The translations under genes were made by a program, and so were the position numbers. 64,000 bases of DNA from Hymenobacter sp. YIM 151858-1 (GTDB taxonomy: Bacteria > Bacteroidota > Bacteroidia > Cytophagales > Hymenobacteraceae): positions 3,844,001-3,908,000 of the forward strand of contig NZ_CP110136.1 in the NCBI RefSeq assembly GCF_025979705.1. The letters are read 5' to 3'. Positions 26,310-35,635 of the stretch are shown one piece after another (the first letter of the stretch is position 1; each line of letters begins with the position of its first letter). Under the pieces are notes generated by a model that saw nothing but the letters and a program-made list of their open reading frames with translations, was not told where the DNA came from and did no database searches.

Positions 26310-28256
26310 ATGTCTGCTATGCGAAACCGCATATGCCTGGCGGCTGCCATGCTGTGCGCCCTGGCTACCGAGCCCGTTGTGGGCCAAGTTCGGAGTGGCT
26401 CGGTGCTCGAGCGCAAAGTCACGGTTACGTTCAACGAGGCGCCGCTCGAGTCGGTGCTGCGCACCTTGCGCCGGCAGTACGGCGTGCGCATCTCCTACAG
26501 CAACACAGCGCTTGATCTGAAGCAGCCCGTAACGGTTTCGGCCAACAACCAGCCGCTGCGTACGGTGCTCGGCGAGGTGCTGCGCGATAAGAACATCGGC
26601 TACGAGCTGGTGGGCGACCAAGTGGTGCTGCACCCATCAGCGCCGAAAGCAGCGACCAAGCCTGCCCCGGCTGCGGCACCCACGGCTACTACTACTACCG
26701 TCAACAAAGCCGTAATCGACCGAGCACCCGACGAGGCGCCTAGGTCGGAGCCGAGCAAAGCGGCCGATAAACCCAGCGCCGCACCGGCTGCCAAGCCGGG
26801 AACACCAGCTAAAGCCGCCCCCACGAAGAAGGAGCCAGCCAAGGCGACAAAGAGCCAGTCGGCTACCTCTAAGGCTAGCAACACGGGAGGCGGTAAAGCC
26901 CCAACCAAGGCAGCGGTTCCAAGCAAAAGTGCAACGCCCGCGCAAGCCGCTACCGTTGCCAAACCCAACGGCCAAGGCGCTGCTGCTACTGGCGCAGGAG
27001 GTACCAACCCGGAAATAGCGCCAGTTGCCACTGCAACAATCAGCGCACCGGCCGCTACTACACCAGCCGCCGCTACGCCGCCCATCACAACTGAGGCTAA
27101 GCCCATAGCCAAGCAGGACTCGACTGCCGTAGCTGCCGCGCCGCCTGCAGCTACCGAGAGCGAAGAACCCGCACGCCCTACCTACAAGGAGCCGGCGCAG
27201 ATTTCCTTCCTAGGTCCGTTGGGCTCCAATGGGCTGCGCAGTGGGCAAACGGTGAATAACCTATCCATCAACGTGCTGGGCGGCTACGCCGCCGGCGTAG
27301 AAGGCTTCGAGGCGGCCGGCCTGTTCAACATCGACCGCGACACCGTAGATGGCGCGCAGGTAGCCGGCCTGGCCAACATCGTGGGTAAACACCTGGATGG
27401 CGTGCAAGGCGCAGGCCTGATGAACGTGCTGGGCGGTGGCGGCCGTGGCTGGCAGGCCGCAGGCTTGCTGAACGTGGCCGCGCGGCCCATTGCCGGCGCC
27501 CAAACGGCGGGATTGTTCAACTATGTGGGCCCTACCAAGAAGCTGCCCGTGGTAGCCGATGCAGCGCCAGCCGCCGAGGCCGTGCCAACCCGGAAACCCA
27601 CGGTGCAGGCAGCAGGCTTGTTCAACGTGGCCCTAGGTGAGGTGCGGGGCGGACAAGCGGCAGGGCTGCTGAACGTGGCCGGTACCGTGCACGGCGTGCA
27701 GCTGGCCGGCCTGCTGAACGTAGCTGATTCAGTAGACGGTGTGAGCATTGCGCCCATCAACTTTGTGCGGCACGGCTACCACCGCTTCGAGGTAACGAAC
27801 TCCGAGGTGTGGCCCGTAAGCGCCAGCCTGAAGCTAGGCGGCTCGGCGGCGTTCTACACCTTCTTCACGGGCGCCTACGCGGGCTTCGGCAACAAGCCCC
27901 GGCGGTGGGCCCTAGGTTACGGCTTGGGCTCCGAGGTATGGGCGCGGCGCCGCCTGAGCCTGGCCCTCGATGCCGTAGCCATGCACGTAAACGAGGAGCA
28001 ACGCGGCTGGACGCGCGACCTGAACCTCGACAGCCAATTGCGCCTGCTCCTAGGTGTAGCGCCCTTTAAAAAAGACGGGCACCTGCGGATTGTGTTCGGG
28101 CCCACGGTTAGCGTGCTCGTAACGCAGCGCTACGATACCACCGAGCAGCAGGTGTATTCCAACCTGGCCGAAGGCCGCAAGCTGTGGCTCGACGAGGGCA
28201 ACTCCGCCACCCGCGTGCTCGGTTGGGTGGGCTACACGGCCGGTATCCGCTTCTGA
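26310..28256 (+). CDS. STN-domain protein with low-complexity linker and surface repeats
   Basis: A 648-residue exported protein of unusual build. Signal peptide about 1-25; an STN (secretin/TonB short N-terminal) domain about 30-108 (VTFNEAPLESVLRTLRRQYG, IGYELVGDQVVLHP); an Ala/Pro/Lys/Thr linker of about 180 residues; then about eight copies of a 16-residue unit of the form AGLxNVxxxxxxGxQ (about 325-480) and a beta-rich C-terminal part that may be a barrel. It is not a TonB receptor: no plug domain. STN domains pass signals to FecR, and the FecR gene lies 34 bases upstream, so the two probably form a sensor pair. The repeat part resembles surface-repeat proteins of the LA_2272 type. Function unknown. 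Confidence 0.85.
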   Translation: MSAMRNRICLAAAMLCALATEPVVGQVRSGSVLERKVTVTFNEAPLESVLRTLRRQYGVRISYSNTALDLKQPVTVSANNQPLRTVLGEVLRDKNIGYELVGDQVVLHPSAPKAATKPAPAAAPTATTTTVNKAVIDRAPDEAPRSEPSKAADKPSAAPAAKPGTPAKAAPTKKEPAKATKSQSATSKASNTGGGKAPTKAAVPSKSATPAQAATVAKPNGQGAAATGAGGTNPEIAPVATATISAPAATTPAAATPPITTEAKPIAKQDSTAVAAAPPAATESEEPARPTYKEPAQISFLGPLGSNGLRSGQTVNNLSINVLGGYAAGVEGFEAAGLFNIDRDTVDGAQVAGLANIVGKHLDGVQGAGLMNVLGGGGRGWQAAGLLNVAARPIAGAQTAGLFNYVGPTKKLPVVADAAPAAEAVPTRKPTVQAAGLFNVALGEVRGGQAAGLLNVAGTVHGVQLAGLLNVADSVDGVSIAPINFVRHGYHRFEVTNSEVWPVSASLKLGGSAAFYTFFTGAYAGFGNKPRRWALGYGLGSEVWARRRLSLALDAVAMHVNEEQRGWTRDLNLDSQLRLLLGVAPFKKDGHLRIVFGPTVSVLVTQRYDTTEQQVYSNLAEGRKLWLDEGNSATRVLGWVGYTAGIRF

Positions 28257-28268
28257 GCACCTAGGGTG

Positions 28269-29669
28269 CTAGCGTTTGGTGTGCCGCGCCAGCCAATCGC
28301 CGATTGCCTGCAGCGCTGTGGGCGAGAAGGTTTCCTCAATTTGGCCGTACTCCTGGCTGAGGCCCGTATTGGCGGTTTGGAACAAGTGGTTGAGCCCCGT
28401 TAACTCCTGCACCGTTACATCCTGGTTGCCACCCGCACGTACGCCCTGCTCCCAAGCGGGCAGGTTTACGCTGGCCGCTACTTGCAGGTCTTTGCCGCCG
28501 TTGAGGGCCAGCACCGGGCACTTCACCTTGGGCAGCAGCGGCTGCGGATCGAAGGCGAGCAGCTGGCGGTACCAAGCGGTGGTAAGCACGGCTGCTTGCT
28601 GCTGGGCTTGGGCGGCGCTCAGGCCGGCTTGCTTCATCAGGGCAATTACGCGTTCGTTGGCCTGCGCTTTGTCGGGTGTTTGCAGCACCGTCATGTACAC
28701 CTGTTGGTTGAGGGCGCGGGCGCTGGCAACTTGGTCGGGCGACATGCCGGAGGCGCGGCCCAGGTCTTCGGCCTGGCGCAGCATAAACTCCAGGCCACGG
28801 ACGGCGGGCCCGGCCAGTGCAATCAGGAAAGCCGGCGGGTTGGGCTCGGTAGCCGCAATTAGCCCAATCATGGCGCCTTCGCTGTGGCCCAGCAGGCCGG
28901 CTTGCCTGGCTTGCACCTCGGGGCGGGTGCGTAGGTAAGCCAAGGCGGCTTGGGCATCGGTTACGCCATCGGCAGTGGTGTAGGAGGTAGTAGTGCCGCC
29001 CGATTTGCCCACGCCGCGGTCGTCGTAGCGCAGCACCACGTAGCCGCGGCGGGTTAGGTAATCGGCCAGCACCCAAAACGGCTTGTGGCCGAACACGGTC
29101 TCGTCGCGGTCTTGCGGCCCCGAGCCGGTAACCAGCACCACCGCCGGAAAAGGCCCTTTGCCGGCCGGCGTGGTAACAGTGCCTGCTAGCTTGATGTTGG
29201 TCTTGGCATTGCTAAACGTAACTTCTTCGCTGTGGTACGGAAACGGCGCCTTGGGCTCCTGCGGCCGATTGGCAGTAGCGCCAGCCTGGTGAGCTAGCGT
29301 GAGCGGAAACGAGCGGCCCGCTTGCAGCCACGCTCCTTCAAGCTGTTTGCCGCCGCCAACTACGCGCCCGGCAAAGCGGGCGGCGGGGCGGGTTAGCTGC
29401 AGTATTACGCTGTCGGCGCGCTGGGTTACTTTCTCCACCGGCAGGCCGTAGGCATTCTGATTGGGGCTATCCAAGGTAGCGGTGCGGGCACCGTTAGCCG
29501 CTTCGGCTATATGGAAGATGAGCGGCAACTCGGTGGCGCCGGCCTGCATTTTGCCCCGCCAAATACCGGCACGTAACGGCGCGTTGCCCTGCGCCCAAGC
29601 CGTAGCCGAAAAACAAAGCAACACGAGCAGCCACACGGCGCCGCGCAGATAACAGAGAAACCGTAGCAT
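28269..29669 (-). CDS. Secreted alpha/beta hydrolase
   Basis: A 466-residue exported serine hydrolase. Signal peptide to about residue 27 (SATAWAQ); a beta-rich N-terminal domain of about 110 residues (GIWRGKMQAGATELPLIFHI); then the hydrolase: VLVTGSGPQDRDE, YLTRRGYVVLRYDDRGVGKS, the nucleophile elbow GHSEG, the acid near LNGGKDLQV and the histidine in LNHLF. It belongs to the group of prolyl-oligopeptidase/dienelactone-hydrolase-like secreted esterases of Bacteroidota; substrate unknown. The start at ATG 29669 immediately precedes the signal peptide. Upstream on the same strand is a clear paralogue (29790-31304) that lacks the nucleophile. Confidence 0.88.
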   Translation of the reverse strand: MLRFLCYLRGAVWLLVLLCFSATAWAQGNAPLRAGIWRGKMQAGATELPLIFHIAEAANGARTATLDSPNQNAYGLPVEKVTQRADSVILQLTRPAARFAGRVVGGGKQLEGAWLQAGRSFPLTLAHQAGATANRPQEPKAPFPYHSEEVTFSNAKTNIKLAGTVTTPAGKGPFPAVVLVTGSGPQDRDETVFGHKPFWVLADYLTRRGYVVLRYDDRGVGKSGGTTTSYTTADGVTDAQAALAYLRTRPEVQARQAGLLGHSEGAMIGLIAATEPNPPAFLIALAGPAVRGLEFMLRQAEDLGRASGMSPDQVASARALNQQVYMTVLQTPDKAQANERVIALMKQAGLSAAQAQQQAAVLTTAWYRQLLAFDPQPLLPKVKCPVLALNGGKDLQVAASVNLPAWEQGVRAGGNQDVTVQELTGLNHLFQTANTGLSQEYGQIEETFSPTALQAIGDWLARHTKR

Positions 29670-29775
29670 AAAGCAGAAGGTGGAACGCCTGGGTGGCCCA
29701 AACAGGCTGGTAAGCAAACAGGTGATAAACATCCGGGCCAGCAAGTTGCAGGCCCACCCCTAAATAACCTAGCAC

Positions 29776-29805
29776 AAAAAAAGAGCCGCCTAATTGGCGG
29801 CTCTT
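29776..29805 (-). terminator. Terminator overlapping the end of the upstream hydrolase paralogue
   Basis: An 11-bp perfect stem (29780-29790 with 29796-29806) around a 5-base loop, with a T run on the minus strand. The stem encodes the last residues and stop codon of the gene ending at 29790. Confidence 0.85.
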
Positions 29806-31304
29806 TGCGTTGCGGTGCTGGCCTGAGCGGCTTTCGCTTTGCTCCTCAGGCTCAACTTTGTTTTGGCTACCTGGGATTGCGGCGCGGCCGGCTTCGGGAC
29901 GGGCTTGGCGCTGTGCTTGGCAATCCAGCCGTGGATGAGCACCAGCGCGCGGGGCGAGAAGGTGGGCTGAATTTCGCCGTTCACGAGCGGCCACTGCGAG
30001 CGGTCCGATTGAAACCAGTGGTTTACGCCGGTTAGCTTGTACACCTCCACTTTTTTGTTGCCCTTGGCACGCAGGCCTTTTTGCAGCAGCGGCAGGTTGC
30101 GGTTGGCCGATACCATTAGGTCGGCGGTGCCGTTGAGGGCCAACACCGGGCATTTCACGCCCGAAAAACGGGTTTTGGGGTCGAAATCGATGAAGAAACG
30201 GTACCAGGGCGAGGTTAGCTGCGTGGCGCGGGCCTGCACCATGGTAAAGTCGATGTCGGCGTTGCTCATGCGCAGCATGGCGGCCACTTTGGCGCGGGCG
30301 AGGTCGTTGTTGGGCGTTTCGCGGATAATGTTGAGCATCCGCTCGTGCAGCTGCAGCGCGGCGCTAACCTGGGCCGGCGTCGAGCCAATCAGGCGCATGA
30401 TTTCGGTTTGCTGACGACGCAGCAGTTCCGAGCCCGATTGCCCGCTACCCGCCAGCGAAATCACGAAGTTGGGTGCCCCAATGGGTTGGGCGGCAGCCAG
30501 CAAGGCAATGTTGGCGCCCTCGCCGTGGCCGAGCATGCCCACCTGCGTTTTGTTTACTTTGTAGTGGGCGCGCAAAAAGCCCATGGCTGCCTGCGCGTCC
30601 GATACCAGATCGGCGGTGTTGGCCTGCTGGTAGCTGCCCGTCGATTTCCCCACGCCGCGGTCGTCGTAGCGCAGCACGGCCACGCCCCGGCGCGTGAGGT
30701 AATCGGCCAGGATGTTGAACATGCGGTAGTTATCCACGGCCGCGTTGCGGTCTTGCGGGCCCGAATCCGAAATCAGCACCACGCCCGGAAATGGCCCCCG
30801 GCCCTGCGGCATGGTGAGCGTACCCGTCAGGCGGAGCTTGTCTACTTTGTTGGGCACTACTACTTCTTCTTCGCGGTAGGGGGCTGCGGGCTTAAAGGTA
30901 GCGGCGTTCAGCACCGAGCCGGCCGAGCGCTCGAGCACCAGGGCCGAGGTAAGCCCCGGCTGCGACCACATGCCCTTCATGCTCTTGTTGTCGGCGGAGA
31001 GGCGGCCCGTAAAGCGGCTGCCGGCCTCCTCGATGCGCATGGTTACCTCGGAGCCTTTCAGGGTCACCTTTACGGGCATGCGGGTAACCTTCTGCTTCGG
31101 CACGTCGAGGGTGGCGTAGAGCGTGCCGTTGCTCAGCGGAATGATGGTAATGACCAGCTCCGAGGTGCCGCCCGATACTTTTAGCTCGCCGCGCCATTGA
31201 CCACCTAGGGGCGAATCGGCAGGGTTGTATGCAACAGCTGTACACAGCAGCGGAAACAGCAGCAGAAACCACAAGATCGGCTGAAGGCGTAAAAAATTCC
31301 TCAT
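29790..31304 (-). CDS. Alpha/beta-hydrolase paralogue lacking the catalytic serine
   Basis: A 504-residue exported protein, collinear with its neighbour at 28269-29669: signal peptide to about residue 26, N-terminal beta domain (GQWRGELKVSGGTSELVITI), YLTRRGVAVLRYDDRGVGKS, acid near LNGTADLMV and histidine in VNHWF. The nucleophile elbow reads GHGEG: the codon is GGC where the paralogue has AGC, so the catalytic Ser is replaced by Gly. It should therefore be inactive as a serine hydrolase, perhaps a binding or regulatory pseudoenzyme. A Lys/Ala/Gln-rich tail of about 40 residues is extra. A -7 element lies 60 bases upstream of ATG 31304. Confidence 0.88.
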   Translation of the reverse strand: MRNFLRLQPILWFLLLFPLLCTAVAYNPADSPLGGQWRGELKVSGGTSELVITIIPLSNGTLYATLDVPKQKVTRMPVKVTLKGSEVTMRIEEAGSRFTGRLSADNKSMKGMWSQPGLTSALVLERSAGSVLNAATFKPAAPYREEEVVVPNKVDKLRLTGTLTMPQGRGPFPGVVLISDSGPQDRNAAVDNYRMFNILADYLTRRGVAVLRYDDRGVGKSTGSYQQANTADLVSDAQAAMGFLRAHYKVNKTQVGMLGHGEGANIALLAAAQPIGAPNFVISLAGSGQSGSELLRRQQTEIMRLIGSTPAQVSAALQLHERMLNIIRETPNNDLARAKVAAMLRMSNADIDFTMVQARATQLTSPWYRFFIDFDPKTRFSGVKCPVLALNGTADLMVSANRNLPLLQKGLRAKGNKKVEVYKLTGVNHWFQSDRSQWPLVNGEIQPTFSPRALVLIHGWIAKHSAKPVPKPAAPQSQVAKTKLSLRSKAKAAQASTATQRAAN

Positions 31305-31363
31305 AAAGTTCAATAAAGAGGCTGGCAGAGCGGAGTTAAGCACGCTTTATTCTGGGAGAATAC

Positions 31364-31371
31364 CAAAATTA
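31364..31371 (-). promoter_or_regulatory. -7 element upstream of the hydrolase paralogue
   Basis: TAATTTTG on the minus strand fits TAnnTTTG and lies about 60 bases upstream of the start codon at 31304. A TTG occurs about 25 bases further upstream, slightly longer than the usual spacing. Confidence 0.4.
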
Positions 31372-31481
31372 AGCATTCTTGGCGAAGCCGCATACGCAAG
31401 AATACTGCCGAGGTTGGTTGAACTCTGAAGAAAGTTGTGGCTATAAAGCAGCCGTGCCAGCCTAGCGCGCAGGTTTTCAGA

Positions 31482-31937
31482 CTAGGTATTGCTTGAGCCG
31501 AGCCAATCCTCGCGGCGCATCTCAAACTTTATTTCGCCTTTGCCGTGCTGGCCTACCTCGCGCCAGCCGTTTTTTCTGTAGAAACCCGCGGCGCGGGTAT
31601 TGGCCCCAGTGCCCAACCACACGGTATTTTGGTTTTGCGCAAAGTACCAGTCGAGCATGCAGTCGTGCAGCCGTTTGCCGATGCCACGGCCCTCAAACGC
31701 CGGGTGCACAAACAAGGCCCAGATATTTTGGTCCTGTAAATCGGCAATGGCAAACCCCACTACTTGCTCATCAACCAGGCAAACCCAGCCTTTGCCGCGG
31801 CGATTAATGTATTGCTCGCAGTCCTGGTCGGTAACACGGCTAGGGTCCGACAGCACGTTTTCCTTCACCGAATTTCGCACCAGCTGCATTTGCTTGATGT
31901 CGGCGGTTCGGGCCTCTCTGATGAGTACGGTAGACAC
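31482..31937 (-). CDS. GNAT family N-acetyltransferase
   Basis: A 151-residue acetyltransferase using acetyl-CoA. The order of motifs is that of the GNAT fold: IREARTADIKQM at the start, VVGFAIAD (strand 4), the acetyl-CoA binding loop VHPAFEGRGIGKRL (Q/RxxGxG/A pattern) and GANTRAAGFYRKNGWREVG near the end. The substrate, either a protein or small amine, cannot be predicted. The start is GTG at 31937. It is a single minus-strand gene, divergent from uvrA; the stop codon TAG lies in ACCTAGT, close to but not a CCTAGG motif. Confidence 0.9.
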   Translation of the reverse strand: MSTVLIREARTADIKQMQLVRNSVKENVLSDPSRVTDQDCEQYINRRGKGWVCLVDEQVVGFAIADLQDQNIWALFVHPAFEGRGIGKRLHDCMLDWYFAQNQNTVWLGTGANTRAAGFYRKNGWREVGQHGKGEIKFEMRREDWLGSSNT

Positions 31938-32135
31938 TGGCTGGCGATTAAAGGGATTGACGGGCCGGTTTTGATGTCACCGGGATTGGGCCTTCTCGTC
32001 GGTTGATTTCGGTAACAAGGGTCAATCTATCAGCTTCGCACCAAACGCATTCAGCCCCGTTGTACCTTCGCTGCCCCAATCCACTAACCGGGTTAGCCGA
32101 AACCTAAGAGGTAGGATTGGGTGTTAGAGGAATCT

Positions 32136-35015
32136 ATGGCCCAGGACAACCTGCAGGTAGCCGCACCGGCTGCCGATCCGATTGATCAGCTCGACCCGCG
32201 CGAGTTCATCATTATTAAGAACGCGCGCGTTCACAACCTCAAAAACCTGAGCGTGGCTTTCCCGCGCAACAAGTTTATCGTGGTCACGGGCCTGTCGGGC
32301 TCGGGCAAGTCGTCGTTGGCGTTCGATACGCTGTATGCCGAGGGCCAGCGCATGTACGTGGAAAGCCTGAGCTCCTACGCGCGGCAGTTTTTGGGCCGTA
32401 TGGACAAGCCCGATGTCGACTATATCCGCGGGATTTCGCCGGCCATTGCCATCGAGCAGAAGGTAACGGTGCGCAACAACCGCTCGACGGTAGGCACCAG
32501 CACCGAGATTTACGACTACCTCAAGCTGTTTTTTGCCCGCGTAGGCCGCACCTATTCGCCTGTTTCGGGCCGCGAGGTGCGTAAGGACCAGGTATCCGAC
32601 GTGGTCGATTACTTGTTTACCTTGCCCGAAGGCACCCGCGTGATGGTGCTGGCGCCGCTGGTACCCTCCGAAGACGGCCGCCCGCTGCGCAAGGAGCTCG
32701 ATTTGCTGCTGCAGAAGGGCTACGCCCGCGTGGTGATAAACGGCGAAATGGCCTTTATCGAAGACCTGTTGGCCGAGGGGCAGCCCGAGCCCACAGGGAA
32801 GGTGCAGATCATGATTGACCGCGCCGTGGTGCAGCCCGGCGACGAAGACCTGCAGTTCCGCCTTTCCGACTCGGTGCAAACCGCCTTCTTCGAGGGCCAC
32901 GGCACGTGCGTAGTAGTTGTCAGTGGCCAGTTGCCGGTTGCCAGTGAGGAAGGCCAGCCCCAACCGACAACTGAGACAAGGACTTTCTCCGACCGTTTCG
33001 AACTCGACGGCATTGCGTTCGAGGAGCCCAACGTCAACTTCTTCACCTTCAACAACCCCTACGGCGCGTGCCCGCGCTGCGAGGGGTTCGGCTCGGTGCT
33101 GGGCATCGACCCCGATCTGGTGATACCCGACAAAACCCTGACGGTGTACGAAGGCGCCATTGCCCCGTGGCGCACCGAGAAGCAGAGCGAGTGGCTGAAA
33201 CCGCTGCTGAAAAACGGCATTCGCTTCGACTTCCCCATTCACCGCCCCTACAACGAGCTAACCGAAGCCGAGCAGCGCCTGCTTTGGGAAGGCAACAAGC
33301 ACTTTCAGGGCCTGCACGACTACTTTGATTGGGTTCAGACGCAGACGCACAAGATTCAGTACCGCGTGTTGCTGAGCCGCTACCGCGGCCGCACCGTGTG
33401 CCCCGATTGCCGCGGTACCCGCCTGCGCAAAGACGCCCAGTACGTGAAAGTGGCCGGCAAGAACATTGCCGACCTGGTGCTGCTGCCCATCCGCGACGCC
33501 CTAGGTTTCTTCGAGAACCTCTCGCTCACGGAGCACGAAAAGGCCGTATCGGACCGCTTGGTAACGGAGGTACACAACCGCCTGAGCTACCTGGTGCGCG
33601 TAGGCCTGGGCTACCTCACGCTCAACCGCTTGTCAAACACCTTGTCGGGCGGCGAGTCGCAGCGCATTCAGCTGGCTACTTCGCTGGGCTCGGCGTTGGT
33701 GGGCTCGATGTACGTGCTCGATGAGCCCAGCATCGGCCTGCACCCCAAGGATGCCGAGCAGCTGATTGGCGTGCTGCGCTCGTTGCAACAGCTAGGCAAC
33801 ACCGTGGTGGTGGTGGAGCACGAGGAGAAGATGATGGAGGTGGCCGACCAAATCATCGACATCGGACCCGAAGCGGGCTCGGGTGGCGGTAATCTGGTGT
33901 TTCAGGGCACGTACTCCGAAATTCTGCAGGACGAAAAGACTTACACCGGCCAGTACCTCAGCGGCAAAATGGAGGTGCCGGTGCCCAAGGTGCGTCGCCC
34001 GTGGCGCAACGCCCTGGAGGTAGTAGGCGCCCGCGAAAACAACCTGAAGAACCTCACGGTGAAGTTTCCGTTGGGCGTGATGACGGTGGTAACGGGCGTA
34101 TCGGGCTCGGGCAAATCCACGCTCATCAAACGCATTTTGTACCCGGCGCTGGCGCGGCACCTAGGCGGCACGGCCTCCGAGAGCATCGGCAAGTTCGATA
34201 AGCTCGGCGGCGACCTAGGCGCAGTGTCGCACGTGGAGTTCGTCGATCAGAACCCCATCGGCAAGAGCAGCCGCTCGAACCCGGTAACCTACGTGAAGGC
34301 CTACGACGCCATCCGGACGTTGTTTGCCGATCAGCAGCTGGCCAAGGCCCGCGGGTTCAAACCCTCGCACTTCAGCTTCAACATCGAGGGCGGCCGCTGC
34401 GAGGTGTGCCAGGGCGAAGGCCAGGTGAAAATCGAGATGCAGTTCATGGCCGACATCTACCTGACCTGCGAAGCCTGCGGTGGCCGCAAGTTCAAGCAGG
34501 ACATCCTGGAGGTGAAGTACAAGGACAAGAGCATCGACGAGGTGCTGGAGCTGACCGTGGAAGATTCGCTCGACTTCTTCGCCGATCAGCCCAAGGTGGC
34601 GGAGCGCCTGCGGCCGCTGTTCGATGTGGGCCTGGGCTACATCCGCCTAGGTCAGTCGGCCAATACCTTGTCGGGCGGCGAGGCGCAGCGCGTTAAGCTG
34701 GCGTCGTTCCTTACCAAAGGCGCCACGTTGCAATCCGATAAGATCCTGTTCGTGTTCGACGAGCCAAGCACCGGCCTGCACTTCCACGACATCAACAAGC
34801 TGCTCACGGCCCTGAACGCGCTGGTGGAGCAGGGCAACTCGGTGCTCATCATCGAGCACAACATGGACATCGTGAAGGCTGCCGACTGGGTGATTGACCT
34901 AGGGCCCGAGGGCGGCACCGGCGGCGGGCACCTGCTGTTCGAGGGCACGCCCGAGGCGTTTGCCAAGCTGAAAGACGAAAATCACACGGCGCGTTTCCTG
35001 GCCGAAAAGCTGTAG
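32136..35015 (+). CDS. uvrA: Excinuclease ABC subunit UvrA
   Basis: A 959-residue damage-recognition ATPase of nucleotide-excision repair. Two ABC-type ATPase halves: Walker [10 protein letters not shown] near residue 55 and GVSGSGKST near 655; signatures LSGGESQR and LSGGEAQR; zinc modules [16 protein letters not shown], and the CEVCQGEG with CEACGGRKF pair in the second half. It lacks nothing essential. Between EGHGTC and the FSDRFELDG segment there is an extra stretch rich in Gln, Pro, Thr and Ser (about residues 258-280), whose DNA looks like an inserted repeat. The ATG at 32136 is preferred over the GTG at 32121. Five CCTAGGT copies, all Leu-Gly. Confidence 0.97.
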   Translation: MAQDNLQVAAPAADPIDQLDPREFIIIKNARVHNLKNLSVAFPRNKFIVVTGLSGSGKSSLAFDTLYAEGQRMYVESLSSYARQFLGRMDKPDVDYIRGISPAIAIEQKVTVRNNRSTVGTSTEIYDYLKLFFARVGRTYSPVSGREVRKDQVSDVVDYLFTLPEGTRVMVLAPLVPSEDGRPLRKELDLLLQKGYARVVINGEMAFIEDLLAEGQPEPTGKVQIMIDRAVVQPGDEDLQFRLSDSVQTAFFEGHGTCVVVVSGQLPVASEEGQPQPTTETRTFSDRFELDGIAFEEPNVNFFTFNNPYGACPRCEGFGSVLGIDPDLVIPDKTLTVYEGAIAPWRTEKQSEWLKPLLKNGIRFDFPIHRPYNELTEAEQRLLWEGNKHFQGLHDYFDWVQTQTHKIQYRVLLSRYRGRTVCPDCRGTRLRKDAQYVKVAGKNIADLVLLPIRDALGFFENLSLTEHEKAVSDRLVTEVHNRLSYLVRVGLGYLTLNRLSNTLSGGESQRIQLATSLGSALVGSMYVLDEPSIGLHPKDAEQLIGVLRSLQQLGNTVVVVEHEEKMMEVADQIIDIGPEAGSGGGNLVFQGTYSEILQDEKTYTGQYLSGKMEVPVPKVRRPWRNALEVVGARENNLKNLTVKFPLGVMTVVTGVSGSGKSTLIKRILYPALARHLGGTASESIGKFDKLGGDLGAVSHVEFVDQNPIGKSSRSNPVTYVKAYDAIRTLFADQQLAKARGFKPSHFSFNIEGGRCEVCQGEGQVKIEMQFMADIYLTCEACGGRKFKQDILEVKYKDKSIDEVLELTVEDSLDFFADQPKVAERLRPLFDVGLGYIRLGQSANTLSGGEAQRVKLASFLTKGATLQSDKILFVFDEPSTGLHFHDINKLLTALNALVEQGNSVLIIEHNMDIVKAADWVIDLGPEGGTGGGHLLFEGTPEAFAKLKDENHTARFLAEKL
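32911..32980 (+). repeat. Repeat-like insertion inside uvrA
   Basis: The DNA contains recurring short units GTTGTCAGT, CCAGTTGCC, GGTTGCCAGT and, inverted, CAACCGACAACTGAG. It encodes an extra low-complexity stretch in frame. The composition differs from the rest of uvrA and resembles intergenic repeat DNA. Confidence 0.45.
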
Positions 35016-35025
35016 CCGAGCTACC

Positions 35026-35060
35026 GGCCCGCCGCTGCACGCACAGCGCCGCGGCGGGCC
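35026..35060 (+). terminator. Hairpin downstream of uvrA
   Basis: A 10-bp perfect GC-rich stem (35026-35035 with 35051-35060) directly after the uvrA stop codon. It lacks a clear T run, so termination is plausible but not certain. Confidence 0.45.
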
Positions 35061-35101
35061 AAGTGGCAAATTTTAAGGTTCTTTGCCGGGGTTTGGAGCC
35101 T

Positions 35102-35596
35102 ATGATACTGCACGACGTCCCGGAAATAGTGCTGCAGCACGACCCCGCCACGGCCCTGCTGCGCGCGGCGTGGCGCGCGCATTGCCCGCTGGCCCGGTTT
35201 GTGCCCGTTTTGTTGCAATTGGTCGAGTTCAGCCGGCAGCGCGGCATACGCCACTGGCTCATGAACATCGACCAGCTGCCCCCGCTTGGGCAGCAGGAGC
35301 AGGCCTGGATTTTTGATACGTGGTTTCCGCTGATGGCCACCACGCCCGTGGAGCACCTGGCCCTGGTGCTACCCGCCGGCCTGCACAACCAGCTGGTGGC
35401 CACCGCGCCCGTGTTTGATAGGCCCGCCGTTATGTCGTTCGAGCTGCATTTTTTTGCCGACGACGAATCGGCCTTCAGCTGGATTAGCGAAGGCAACCTT
35501 AACGGCGCGCAGCTGCGCCAGGAATGGGCCTTGACGGTGGACCAAACCCAGCACGGGGCTGCCAACCGGCCCGAAAGCCTGCCGGCCGGAAGCTAA
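35102..35596 (+). CDS. STAS/SpoIIAA-like hypothetical protein, second copy
   Basis: A 164-residue soluble protein without export signal. Its layout mirrors the protein at 17748-18197: an N-terminal strand (PEIVLQHD), a helix, HWLMNIDQLP, a helix with WIFDTWFPLM, LALVLPAG and the C-terminal ELHFFADDESAFSWI. The two are probably paralogues of a lineage-specific STAS-like family. Function unknown. The frame is open to a GTG at 35063, but ATG 35102 gives the better family match. It follows uvrA by about 90 bases and precedes the TspO-like gene by 39 bases on the same strand. Confidence 0.6.
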   Translation: MILHDVPEIVLQHDPATALLRAAWRAHCPLARFVPVLLQLVEFSRQRGIRHWLMNIDQLPPLGQQEQAWIFDTWFPLMATTPVEHLALVLPAGLHNQLVATAPVFDRPAVMSFELHFFADDESAFSWISEGNLNGAQLRQEWALTVDQTQHGAANRPESLPAGS

Positions 35597-35635
35597 ACCA
35601 GCGGGAACAAAGGCGGCACCAGTTGTTGTGCCGGT

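Noticed and set aside
32124-33242. A 372-residue open frame opposite uvrA
   Set aside because: Shadow of uvrA; His/Val/Gly-rich composition typical of antisense frames in GC-rich DNA.
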